Of a DNA stretch of 64,000 bases, positions 43,755 to 51,821 are shown in pieces. The notes under the pieces were generated by a model, which did not search any database, was not told the DNA's origin, and saw only the letters and a program-made list of their open reading frames with translations. This DNA comes from Paucihalobacter sp036825875 (GTDB lineage Bacteria; Bacteroidota; Bacteroidia; Flavobacteriales; Flavobacteriaceae): positions 1-64,000 of the forward strand of contig NZ_DAISXK010000012.1 in assembly GCF_036825875.1 (NCBI RefSeq). Reading direction: 5' to 3'. Each line of letters begins with the position of its first letter. Position 1 is the first letter of the stretch. The position numbers were made by a program, and so were the translations under genes.

Positions 43755-43788
43755 AAACCAATCAGTTATTTTACTGGTTGGTTTTTTT
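43755..43788 (+). terminator. Rho-independent terminator after htpG
   Basis: Twelve-pair stem AAACCAATCAGT / ACTGGTTGGTTT (43755-43766 and 43773-43784; one G-U pair) with a six-base loop, followed by TTTT. A -7 box for the next gene (TACATTTG, 43790-43797) starts right after it. Confidence 0.85.
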
Positions 43789-43821
43789 GTACATTTGAAA
43801 TAGAACGGAGAGCGACCTATT

Positions 43822-44145
43822 ATGGATACTTCAAACATAAAAGAAATTATAGCCCAAGAAATTGAAAAAACTGAGGCGCAAATCAAATCCTATCAAGAAC
43901 TCACAAAACCCGTAGCGCCCGATGCAGCAATTGGCAGGGTGTCGCGTATAGATCATATTAACAACAAAAGTGTTATTGAATCGGCTTTACAACAAGCAGA
44001 AGAAAAACTTCGCAAATTAAACAACGCTCTATCGAATGTTGAAAGTCCGGATTTTGGAATGTGCCTAAAATGTAAACAGCAAATACCTTTGGGCCGAATT
44101 TTAATAAGACCCGAGAGTGCATATTGTGTGCAATGCGCGACTTAA
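43822..44145 (+). CDS. TraR/DksA-type C4 zinc-finger protein
   Basis: A 107-residue protein: a helical, coiled-coil-like N-terminal part (about 1-75) and a C-terminal C4 zinc finger CLKCKQQIPLGRILIRPES-YCVQC. The shape is that of DksA/TraR proteins, which reach into the RNA polymerase secondary channel. It is shorter than E. coli DksA, and the acidic tip of the coiled coil is not obvious, so a transcription role is inference. A -7 box (43790-43797) lies 24 bases before the ATG. Confidence 0.82.
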   Translation: MDTSNIKEIIAQEIEKTEAQIKSYQELTKPVAPDAAIGRVSRIDHINNKSVIESALQQAEEKLRKLNNALSNVESPDFGMCLKCKQQIPLGRILIRPESAYCVQCAT

Positions 44146-44269
44146 ACAGAAAGACATTCGGTACTTGAATTTAATCAGTAACTTCCATTTTTGATCTATC
44201 TCACTTATCATTTTGATTATCATTCCCTTTTTCGTAATTTCATCGATGTTTAATTTAAAGAAATGAATT

Positions 44270-44515
44270 ATGGGTAAAGGAGATAAAAAAACAAGAAGAG
44301 GTAAAATTAATCGCGGTAGTTACGGCGTATTAAGACCGAGACAAAAAGCAACAACCGAAGTTGTATCAGTAAAAAAACCAAAACCTAAAGTTGAACCAAA
44401 ACTAGAGGAAGTAACAAAAAAGACAACAACAAAAGCAGCGACAGCAAAAACGAAAACCGCCGCTACTATCAAGAAAAAAACCACGGCTAAAAAAACCGTG
44501 GCTGCAGACAAATAA
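44270..44515 (+). CDS. 30S ribosomal protein THX with Lys/Ala/Thr-rich tail
   Basis: An 81-residue protein. The first 28 residues, MGKGDKKTRRGKINRGSYGV and LRPRQK, match bTHX, the small 30S protein first seen in Thermus. The remaining 50 residues are a low-complexity basic tail (EEVTKKTTTKAATAKTK, TAKKTV), like histone H1, which is common in Flavobacteriia. It stands alone and ends at a strong bidirectional terminator. Confidence 0.88.
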   Translation: MGKGDKKTRRGKINRGSYGVLRPRQKATTEVVSVKKPKPKVEPKLEEVTKKTTTKAATAKTKTAATIKKKTTAKKTVAADK

Positions 44516-44537
44516 AATTTTAATCTATTTTGATAAG

Positions 44538-44570
44538 AAAGCGATTCTTTAAGAAAGAGTCGCTTTTTTT
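44538..44570. terminator. bidirectional terminator between THX and yaaA
   Basis: A 13-pair stem AAAGCGATTCTTT / AAAGAGTCGCTTT (44538-44550 and 44554-44566; one G-U pair) with a three-base loop, A-rich before and T-rich after. It can end THX on the plus strand (22 bases after its stop) and yaaA on the minus strand, whose stop overlaps its edge. Confidence 0.85.
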
Positions 44571-45327
44571 ATCTGGTAAAAACTAAATTATTGCCTTCGG
44601 ATAAGTTAGTATCGAAAGCATAGTTTTCCAAATCGAAGGCTTTTATTCCATCTAAGTCATTAATCGAGTTGTCAATTATAAACCGTGCCATTAAACCTCT
44701 TGCATATTTGGCAAAAAAACCAATGGTCTTGTACTGGCCGTTTTTAAACTCTTTAAAATCGACTTGAATCAAATTTCCTTTTAAGGATTTGACATCTATA
44801 GCTTTGAAGTATTCGTTACTGGCAAGGTTAAGTAAAATTTCATCTTCCTCCATTTCGCTGTTTAATGCGTCAGTGATTTTTACTTTCCAAAAATCATAAA
44901 GATTCTTGTTTTTACCCACTGGAAATTTGGTACCCATTTCTAATCTGTAGGGCATTATTAAATCGAAAGGCTTTAGCAGTCCATATAACCCTGATAAAAT
45001 TCTAACAGTGTTTTGGGTGTTTTCTAGTTTATTCTCTGAGATAGTATAAGCATCTAAGCCACGATAAACATCGCCATTAAAAGCGTAAATGGCTTGTCTG
45101 GCTTCATTCTCAGGAAACGGTAACTGCCAATCTTGATTGCGTTGGTAGTTCAGTTCGCTTAAATCGGTGGAAATATTCATCAATTGCCCAAGCTTTTTAA
45201 CCGATTGCTTTTTTAATAACTTATTTATCCGCTCTGATTCGGTGAGAAACAAGGCTTGTGTGGTACGATGGGTTGGCAACTTGCTTTCAAAATCTAAAGA
45301 TTTCGCAGGTGATAAAACTAATTTCAT
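44569..45327 (-). CDS. yaaA: peroxide stress protein YaaA
   Basis: A 252-residue protein of the YaaA (DUF328) family. It starts MKLVLSPAKSLDFESKLPT, has the FNGDVYRGLDAY segment, RILSGLYGLLKPFDLIMPYRLEMG and the C-terminal FAKYARGLMARFIIDN. YaaA lowers intracellular iron damage during peroxide stress in E. coli and binds DNA in vitro. No operon partner on this strand. Confidence 0.92.
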   Translation of the reverse strand: MKLVLSPAKSLDFESKLPTHRTTQALFLTESERINKLLKKQSVKKLGQLMNISTDLSELNYQRNQDWQLPFPENEARQAIYAFNGDVYRGLDAYTISENKLENTQNTVRILSGLYGLLKPFDLIMPYRLEMGTKFPVGKNKNLYDFWKVKITDALNSEMEEDEILLNLASNEYFKAIDVKSLKGNLIQVDFKEFKNGQYKTIGFFAKYARGLMARFIIDNSINDLDGIKAFDLENYAFDTNLSEGNNLVFTR

Positions 45328-45420
45328 AATGTACTTTTTAATAAAATATAAAAATATGATTAAATGCTTCTGAAATCAACCTTTAGGCAAATCAAAATTC
45401 AATAGTGATATAGACTAGAT

Positions 45421-46464
45421 TTATAATAATTCCTGGTGTTTTGCATAATCGCGCCATTTACTTATACATTCCTGCATATCTTCAGGAATAGCACATTCAA
45501 ACAGCATAAATTTTTGTGAAACAGGATGTATAAACCCCAATGTTTTGGCATGCAGTGCTTGTCTGGGTAAAATTTTAAAACAATTATCTACATACTGTTT
45601 GTACTTGGTAAAGGTTGTTCCTTTCAAAATGGCATCACCACCATATCTTGAATCGTTAAACAAGGTATGACCAATATGTTTCATATGCACGCGGATTTGA
45701 TGCGTACGCCCAGTTTCTAATTTGCAAGATAGCAAGGTAGTATAACCAAATCGTTCTAAAACTTTATAATGTGTAACTGCTGGTTTTCCTTTTATGGCTT
45801 CATCACCTTCATAAACTGTGTTTTGTAATCTATTTTTGGGATGTCTGCCAATATGACCTTCAACCGTGCCTTCGTCTTCTTCTACATGACCCCAAACCAA
45901 TGCGACGTATTCACGTTCACTGGATTTATCAAAAAATTGCTTAGAAAGATGTGCCATGGTAGTTTCAGTTTTCGCAACTACCAATAAACCGCTGGTATCT
46001 TTATCAATTCGATGAACCAAACCTGGACGATTGCTACTATTATTAGGCAAATTTTCGAAGTGATAAATAAGCGCATTTATCAAAGTTCCCGAATAATTAC
46101 CATGACCCGGATGCACTACCATACCTGCTGGTTTGTTGATAACCAACAAATATTCGTCTTCGTAAACGATATCTAACGGAATGTTTTCGGGCGTTAGTAA
46201 ATACTCATACGGTGGGTGCTGAAATAGCACTCTAATTTTGTCGTAAGGCTTAACTTTATAATTTGATTTTACAGGTGTGTCGTTTACATAAATACTACCT
46301 TCCTTTGCAGCCGTTTGAATTTTATTACGGGTGGCGTTTTCAACAAAATTCATTAAATATTTGTCTATTCTTAGCGGATTTTGTCCTTTCTCGACCGTAA
46401 ATGCGTAATGTTCATATAATTCGTCGTCGTCCTGTTCTTCTGGGGTTTGAGCTTCTTCTAACAT
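45421..46464 (-). CDS. rluD: RluD-type ribosomal pseudouridine synthase
   Basis: A 347-residue RluA-family enzyme. An N-terminal S4 RNA-binding domain (LRIDKYLMNFVENATRNKIQ) leads to the catalytic domain with HRIDKDTSGLLVVAKT, which contains the catalytic Asp, VTHYKVLERFGYTTLL, KLETGRTHQIRVHM and HARTLGF-type ending (HAKTLGFIHPV). It makes pseudouridines in 23S rRNA; the RluD label follows the lineage and length. It lies three bases after the PASTA gene. Confidence 0.9.
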   Translation of the reverse strand: MLEEAQTPEEQDDDELYEHYAFTVEKGQNPLRIDKYLMNFVENATRNKIQTAAKEGSIYVNDTPVKSNYKVKPYDKIRVLFQHPPYEYLLTPENIPLDIVYEDEYLLVINKPAGMVVHPGHGNYSGTLINALIYHFENLPNNSSNRPGLVHRIDKDTSGLLVVAKTETTMAHLSKQFFDKSSEREYVALVWGHVEEDEGTVEGHIGRHPKNRLQNTVYEGDEAIKGKPAVTHYKVLERFGYTTLLSCKLETGRTHQIRVHMKHIGHTLFNDSRYGGDAILKGTTFTKYKQYVDNCFKILPRQALHAKTLGFIHPVSQKFMLFECAIPEDMQECISKWRDYAKHQELL

Positions 46465-46467
46465 GGT

Positions 46468-47079
46468 TTAATTTTCTTGAGAAAAGGTTTCAGACTCGGT
46501 TTCAATTTCTTCTTCGTCACTGCTCCCAGGTCGTTTTCCGTTACCCAATACCAAATCAATTTTGGAAGTTAATGGCAATACATCACCATCTCTAAGCTTG
46601 GTGCCTTTATAAGACATTTCTAAAACTTCATCTTTGCCAATATCATTTATGTAGATGATGTTTCCAATTTCAAACCCAACCGACTCTAATGTTGGTTTTG
46701 CCTGACGAAATGTGCGTCGAACGACATCTGGAACCTGAACCTTTCTGTATCCAGAAGGATTCAGAATTAAATAAATCTTTCGGTCTTCTTTTACAGATTC
46801 GCCAGCTAATGGATATTGTTCAATGACTGCAAATTTTGGATAATTCGGATTATAATTAGCCGAATCTTGAATTTCCATGCGCAATTTTAAATCCTTTAAT
46901 TCAATATTAACGGTTGCCAAAGATTTTCCTTTAAGGTTCGGAACCTGAATAAATTCGCCGTGATTAGTCGTGACTTTAAGCCAAGAAAGTATCAAAAATG
47001 CTAAAACTATAGTGGCGACAATTGCTAAAATTATGTGTTTTAAAAAAACCTTACTGCCTAAAAATTTAATAATACTCAT
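46468..47079 (-). CDS. PASTA-domain membrane protein
   Basis: A 203-residue bitopic protein: short cytoplasmic start, one membrane segment at about 15-33 (IILAIVATIVLAFLILSWL), then two or more PASTA repeats (FIQVPNLKGKSLATVNIELK, KVQVPDVVRRTFRQAKPTLE) and an acidic C-terminus. PASTA repeats bind peptidoglycan or muropeptides in other proteins, but here there is no kinase or transpeptidase domain. It sits between rluD and the divergent ddl gene, a conserved arrangement, and so is probably linked to cell wall growth. The 227-base gap to ddl holds no gene I can recognise. Confidence 0.87.
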   Translation of the reverse strand: MSIIKFLGSKVFLKHIILAIVATIVLAFLILSWLKVTTNHGEFIQVPNLKGKSLATVNIELKDLKLRMEIQDSANYNPNYPKFAVIEQYPLAGESVKEDRKIYLILNPSGYRKVQVPDVVRRTFRQAKPTLESVGFEIGNIIYINDIGKDEVLEMSYKGTKLRDGDVLPLTSKIDLVLGNGKRPGSSDEEEIETESETFSQEN

Positions 47080-47306
47080 GAATGTAAATCTATCTGAAAG
47101 GGGAATTTATAATTAGTTGTAAATATAAACATAAGCTTTTAAAAACGTCATATTGTGCTTTTGAATTGTTCTGAATTAAAAAAACGACCCGTATTATCTT
47201 AAAATTCCATTAATAATAATACCTTAGCTTTTATGGAGTATAGTTACGTTTTTAATGACTGAATAGACGTGCTTCATATTAATAAATTCATAGTTTTCTT
47301 TTCAAT

Positions 47307-48293
47307 ATGATAAAAAATATTGCCATTATTATGGGAGGCTACTCTAGCGAATACGAAATTTCGCTTAAAAGTGGCAACGTGGTGTATGAAATGCTTAATC
47401 CAAATAAATTTAAAGCATTCCGAATTCATATATTTAAAAATAAATGGGTGTATGTTGATGATCAAAATGTCGAGCATCCTGTAAATAAGGATGATTTTAG
47501 CATTATAGAAAATCAAACAAAAATTCAGTTCCACGCTGTTTTTAATGCCATTCACGGCGCACCTGGCGAAAATGGATTTATGCAAGCCTATTTTGAATTG
47601 CTTAACATTCCGCATACCAGCTGCAACATGTATCAGGCTGCACTCACTTTTAATAAAAGAGATTGCTTGAGTGTGCTAAAACCTTATGGCATAAAAATGG
47701 CCGAAAGTTATTACCTGAATTTAGGCGATGTTGTAGACGTAAACACCATTGTAAATACCGTTGGATTGCCCTGTTTTGTGAAGGCAAATAAAGCTGGAAG
47801 TAGTTTCGGAATTACAAAAGTTTACAAGCCAGAAGAAATACAAAACGCCATTGATGTCGCTTTTAAAGAAGACGACGAAATTATTATTGAATCGTTTCTG
47901 GACGGTGTTGAAGTCTCGGTTGGTGTGATTACTTATAAAGGTAAAATTATGGTATTGCCGATAACACAAATTATTAGTGATAACGATTTTTTTGATTATA
48001 AAGCAAAATATCTCGGACAATCTAAAGAAATAACACCAGCGCAAATACCTGAACATTTAGCCGAACGCGTACGTGCTGTAGCAAAAAAAGTATATGAAGT
48101 ACTTCAATTAAAAGGCTTTAGCAGAAGCGAATACATATTTAAAAACGGCGAACCTCATTTACTAGAAGTGAATACCGTACCCGGTTTAACCAAAGCAAGT
48201 ATTTTACCGCAACAAGCAGCAGCAGCCGGTATTAGTCTTGAAGCTTTATTTGAAAACGCTATTGATGAATGCTTGAGACAAAAAAGTCAATAA
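47307..48293 (+). CDS. ddl: D-alanine--D-alanine ligase
   Basis: A 328-residue ATP-grasp enzyme that makes D-Ala-D-Ala for peptidoglycan. Seen: IIMGGYSSEYEISLKSG, FNAIHGAPGENGFMQAYFEL, LPCFVKANKAGSSFGITKV, SFLDGVEVSVGVIT, FSRSEYIFKNGEPHLLEVNT and VPGLTKASILP. Length and motifs are normal. It is divergent from the PASTA gene and 54 bases before coaD. Confidence 0.95.
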   Translation: MIKNIAIIMGGYSSEYEISLKSGNVVYEMLNPNKFKAFRIHIFKNKWVYVDDQNVEHPVNKDDFSIIENQTKIQFHAVFNAIHGAPGENGFMQAYFELLNIPHTSCNMYQAALTFNKRDCLSVLKPYGIKMAESYYLNLGDVVDVNTIVNTVGLPCFVKANKAGSSFGITKVYKPEEIQNAIDVAFKEDDEIIIESFLDGVEVSVGVITYKGKIMVLPITQIISDNDFFDYKAKYLGQSKEITPAQIPEHLAERVRAVAKKVYEVLQLKGFSRSEYIFKNGEPHLLEVNTVPGLTKASILPQQAAAAGISLEALFENAIDECLRQKSQ

Positions 48294-48347
48294 TCATAAC
48301 CGTTATTAATTATTATCTTTGAAAAACATTACTTTAACCTGAAACAA

Positions 48348-48806
48348 ATGAGACGCGCACTATTTCCTGGATCTTTCGACCCGATAACACTAGGTCATTA
48401 CGACATTATTTTGCGCGGTGTGCATTTATTTGATGAAGTTGTGGTCGCCATAGGAATTAATGCTGAAAAAAAATACATGTTTTCCTTAGAAAAAAGAAAA
48501 CAATTTGTAGAAGAAGCTTTTAAAAACGAACCAAAAGTAAAAGTGGTTACTTATAAAGGTCTAACCATAGATTTTTGCAAAAAAATTGATGCTCAATTTA
48601 TATTACGTGGCTTGCGAAACCCGGCCGATTTTGAATTTGAAAAAGCAATTGCCCATACCAACAGAAAACTTTCCAAAATTGAAACTGTGTTTTTGTTAAC
48701 AGCCGCAAGAACATCCTATATCTCATCTTCCATTGTGCGCGATGTTATAAGAAATAATGGTGATTTCACGGTTTTGGTGCCAGATAGTGTGAAGGTAGCT
48801 AAATAA
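48348..48806 (+). CDS. coaD: phosphopantetheine adenylyltransferase
   Basis: A 152-residue nucleotidyltransferase that makes dephospho-CoA, the penultimate step of CoA synthesis. The signature PGSFDPITLGHYDII is at residues 6-20, followed by FILRGLRNPADFEFEKAIAH and the ISSSIVRDVIRNNGD end. A -7 box (TATCTTTG, 48314-48321) lies 26 bases upstream of the ATG, so it can be transcribed apart from ddl. Confidence 0.95.
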   Translation: MRRALFPGSFDPITLGHYDIILRGVHLFDEVVVAIGINAEKKYMFSLEKRKQFVEEAFKNEPKVKVVTYKGLTIDFCKKIDAQFILRGLRNPADFEFEKAIAHTNRKLSKIETVFLLTAARTSYISSSIVRDVIRNNGDFTVLVPDSVKVAK

Positions 48807-48830
48807 ATATAAGTCATCATAACACAATCA

Positions 48831-49481
48831 CTAAATCAAGTTGTTTTTTTTAGCTTTTTGCACGGCTTCTAATTTATTATGAACTTGAAGCTTTTTATAG
48901 ATATTTTCAATATGCTTTCTAACCGTAGATGGCGATACAAACAAGTTTTCTGCAATATTTACATAATTTAATCCTTTTGCCAACTGTTCCAACACATCAA
49001 TTTCACGATTGGTAAGTTTTAAGTCTTCTTGATCTTTTTGATGTTCTATGGAGGCTGGATTTCTCAATAATTTTAAAGTTTTCAAAGCGATTGAAGGATT
49101 CATCGCAGCACCGCCATTCAGGGTTTCTAATATGCCATTATACAAGTCTTGTGGTTTAATTTCTTTCAATAAATAGCCATCGGCACCAGCTTTTATGGCG
49201 TTAAAAATGTTTTCGTCATTATCAAAAACCGTAAGCATCACGACCTTTATTTGCGGGTACTTTGTTTTGATGATTTCGGTGGTTTCAATGCCATTCAAAA
49301 CGGGCATTTCAATATCCACAAGAATTAAATCTACATTGTGATTGTCATTTAATTGCTGCAGCAATTCAGAGCCATTCATGGCAATAAATTTTATTTCAAT
49401 AGCATCAAAAAAAGATAGTTTTTCCTGAATAGCCTTTATCAAGAAACTATTGTCGTCAACAATTCCAATTTTAACTTTCAT
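48831..49481 (-). CDS. LuxR/NarL-type response regulator
   Basis: A 216-residue regulator. I start at ATG 49481 (MKVKIGIVDDNSFL), since the seven extra residues of a longer frame are not conserved in style. The receiver domain has the acidic pair DD (9-10), the phosphorylated Asp56 in LILVDIEMPVLNG, and KAGADGYLLKE; the C-terminal LuxR helix-turn-helix is LTNREIDVLEQLAKGLNYVN and VSPSTVRKHIENIYKKL. It follows the TPR kinase gene and pairs with it. An 18-base inverted repeat lies 47 bases upstream (49529), repeated before the 54258 gene, so autoregulation is plausible. Confidence 0.9.
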   Translation of the reverse strand: MKVKIGIVDDNSFLIKAIQEKLSFFDAIEIKFIAMNGSELLQQLNDNHNVDLILVDIEMPVLNGIETTEIIKTKYPQIKVVMLTVFDNDENIFNAIKAGADGYLLKEIKPQDLYNGILETLNGGAAMNPSIALKTLKLLRNPASIEHQKDQEDLKLTNREIDVLEQLAKGLNYVNIAENLFVSPSTVRKHIENIYKKLQVHNKLEAVQKAKKNNLI

Positions 49482-49528
49482 AAGCTTATAATTATACAGC
49501 AATTTAACCGAATATATTCAATGATAAC

Positions 49529-49546
49529 ATACGCTATTTGCCGTAT
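49529..49546. promoter_or_regulatory. candidate operator of the LuxR response regulator (site A)
   Basis: ATACGCTATTTGCCGTAT: five-base arms ATACG/CGTAT around eight bases, directly beyond the kinase stop and 47 bases upstream of the regulator ATG. A second copy with the same arms and spacing is at 54317-54334 (14 of 18 positions identical). The inverted-repeat form suits a dimeric LuxR-type regulator; the binding itself is inference. Confidence 0.5.
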
Positions 49547-51424
49547 TTAATAATGAGTTAAAGTAACTTCAATGCTTGTACCTTTATTTGGCTCCGATTT
49601 TAAACTAAAACTGGCATTGATGTCTTGGGCGCGCTTTTTCATATTTTGAAGTCCATTTCCAGAGGTAGTTGAAAGGGTATCGAAGCCAATTCCATTATCG
49701 TGAATGGTAATTTTTACCAGAGATTCACTAGTCTCTAAGTGCACTTTAATTTCGTTGGCTTTAGAATATTTTAAGGCATTATTTACCGCTTCTTGCATTA
49801 TTCTATAGAGGTTCATTCCTGTTACCGATGAAAACAAAACTGTATCATCCATTTGATGCGTAAAATCAAAACTGATGTGGTTATTACTCACATTGGCCTT
49901 ATCAATAAAATTTGAGATACGCGATTCAAAATCTTCCACAGAAATAGTATCCTTATTCATAGCCCAAATGGTATCGCGTAGTTCGTATATAGTAGCGGTT
50001 GTAAATTCGCTAATAGTTTCCAATTTGTAATTCAATTTTTCGGGTAACTCAAATCCGTATTTCAAATTGTCAATAGACGAAATGATAAAGGTTAACTGCG
50101 CACCAATATTGTCGTGTAAATCTCTTGATATGCGAAGGCGTTGTTCCTGTAAACGGTTTTGGGTTTCAATTTTTAATAGCGCATCTTTTAATTCATTTTC
50201 CTTCCGAAGTTGATGATTTTTGAGCTTTTGTTGGTTATATAATAAGTAGCCAAGCAAGCCAACTACCACGGCAAATGAAATAAGACCATAGATATAGTAA
50301 TTCTTTTTGTTGAGCGCTAACTCTTTTTCTGCCAAATTAGCCCTTTGGCTTAAAATCTCCTTCTCCTTTTTTTCAGTTTCATACTGTATTTCGAGTTCGG
50401 CAACCTTGCTGGTAGTTTCAAGATTTAATATACTATCATTAACGTTAATATAGGCACGCAAATAGTTTAATGCTTCTTTAGGATTATCCTTTAATTCATA
50501 ATAAGACACATAACTATCCAAAGCCTGCTTAATATCAAAAATTGTTTTGGTTTTTTTCGCGTAATAATAAGCACTGTCTATATAGGTTTTGGCTGTATTC
50601 GGCTGCTTAGACTCAAGTAAAATTTGTGCAATATTATTATAACTGGCACCCAATCCAGACAAATTACCTAACGATTTTTCTATAGCCACAGATCTATTGA
50701 AATAATACAAGGCCGAATCTATTTCGGTTAAATAATAAAAAACAGCACCAACATTATTAGCCGACTCAGCAATCCCTTTTTGATCCTCTAAAGCTTCCTC
50801 TATTTTTAATGAATATTTAAAATACTCTAGTGATATATCTAATTCGCCTTCATTGGCAAACAATATTGCCAAATTGTTGTAAACTTCCGAAAGACCCTTT
50901 TGGTTATTTAATTCCTCAAAAATTACCTTCGCTTTATTGTGATACTCCTTTGCTTTTTCAACGAAACCTAAATAACTATAAACCATGCCAATATTATTAC
51001 TTACGGTGGCTTGTTCACGTTTTGAACTGGTTTTTTCATAAATGCCTAAAGCAAGGAGATAATTTTGAAGTGAGGATTCATAATCACCTAAACTACGCAT
51101 GGCTACACCAATATTATTGTAAGCCGATGCGGTTGTGAGAGAATCTGTTACTATATCCAATGCCTCTTGAGACAAGGATTTTGCCTTTTCAAATTGTCCT
51201 AAATCCCTTTGTACTATGCCTAAATTGTTCTTGGATTTTCCAATACCTTGTATATCCTGCTTGCTTCTTGCATAATCTAATGCCTGCTCGAGAAGTTTTA
51301 AGGCCGAATTCGGGTCTTGCTTATAAATTGACATGGCTTCATTATTAAGACTGTCAACCATTTCTTGTGACCAACTGAAACTGTAACTCAAAAAAAGAAA
51401 TAAAATAAAAAACTGTTTCAACAT
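49547..51424 (-). CDS. TPR-containing sensor histidine kinase
   Basis: A 625-residue kinase. Signal peptide MLKQFFILFLFLSYSFSWSQ; an extracytoplasmic region (about 25-340) of tetratricopeptide repeats (NLGIVQRDLGQFEKAKSLS, NIGMVYSYLGFVEKAKEYH, NLAILFANEGELDISLEYF); a coiled coil; one membrane segment near 379-396 (GLISFAVVVGLLGYLLY); then the HisKA_3 region with His437 (ISRDLHDNIGAQLTFI) and the HATPase part (NNALKYSKANEI, IHDNGIGFDT, GNGLQNMKKRA). This is the NarX/DesK-like cytoplasmic core. It signals to the downstream LuxR regulator, 65 bases away. Confidence 0.9.
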   Translation of the reverse strand: MLKQFFILFLFLSYSFSWSQEMVDSLNNEAMSIYKQDPNSALKLLEQALDYARSKQDIQGIGKSKNNLGIVQRDLGQFEKAKSLSQEALDIVTDSLTTASAYNNIGVAMRSLGDYESSLQNYLLALGIYEKTSSKREQATVSNNIGMVYSYLGFVEKAKEYHNKAKVIFEELNNQKGLSEVYNNLAILFANEGELDISLEYFKYSLKIEEALEDQKGIAESANNVGAVFYYLTEIDSALYYFNRSVAIEKSLGNLSGLGASYNNIAQILLESKQPNTAKTYIDSAYYYAKKTKTIFDIKQALDSYVSYYELKDNPKEALNYLRAYINVNDSILNLETTSKVAELEIQYETEKKEKEILSQRANLAEKELALNKKNYYIYGLISFAVVVGLLGYLLYNQQKLKNHQLRKENELKDALLKIETQNRLQEQRLRISRDLHDNIGAQLTFIISSIDNLKYGFELPEKLNYKLETISEFTTATIYELRDTIWAMNKDTISVEDFESRISNFIDKANVSNNHISFDFTHQMDDTVLFSSVTGMNLYRIMQEAVNNALKYSKANEIKVHLETSESLVKITIHDNGIGFDTLSTTSGNGLQNMKKRAQDINASFSLKSEPNKGTSIEVTLTHY

Positions 51425-51510
51425 GAGACTTGCAATAGTTTATGAAGGCTTTTTGAAATTTAAAATAATACGCGTTCCCTTGTCTAAAATAATAAAAAAT
51501 GACTTGTGTA

Positions 51511-51613
51511 TATTTTTGTAGTAAACTTTTTTAAGTTATGAAAACCATTCACTGTTGTTAAAAGAATACTTTCAAAACTCAAAAAAAAGTTTAAGGATTT
51601 AAACTTCTTTTTT
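51511..51613 (+). ncRNA. candidate small RNA upstream of the kinase gene
   Basis: A -7 box TATTTTTG (51511-51518) is followed about 70 bases later by a perfect eight-pair hairpin AAGTTTAA-GGAT-TTAAACTT (51587-51606) and a U run (51608-51613), so promoter half and terminator would bracket a plus-strand transcript of roughly 90 bases in a spacer with no gene. It contains a seven-codon frame (MKTIHCC) that may be chance. No -33 TTG is visible at the right distance. The transcript would be antisense to nothing and divergent from the kinase gene. Confidence 0.25.
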
Positions 51614-51629
51614 CAAAATAGAATAAAAA

Positions 51630-51678
51630 AAGCATCAGAAAATAAGTGTTTTTGACACACTCAGCTTAACTGACGCTT
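51630..51678 (-). terminator. terminator after the PQQ-like propeller gene
   Basis: A nine-pair stem AAGCATCAG / CTGACGCTT (51630-51638 and 51670-51678; one G-U pair) with an inner AGTGT/ACACT hairpin. On the minus strand it is followed by a U run (A at 51624-51630). It lies 143 bases after the stop of the gene at 51822, so the spacer 51679-51821 would be an untranslated 3' end; I see nothing else in it. Confidence 0.6.
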
Positions 51679-51821
51679 CTTTATAAAATTGATTAATAGC
51701 ATTACGAATATAGAACTTAATGGACTTGTCAGATTTTTTTTTCGATAAGTGGCAATTAAAAAAGTTAAAGGGTGAACTCGAAATTTTACAACTAAAATGT
51801 TGAACATTTCGTCGAACTTGT

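Noticed and set aside
51538..51561. Seven-codon frame MKTIHCC as a regulatory leader peptide
   Set aside because: Too short to judge and no codon pattern to test; noted only as part of the candidate small RNA.
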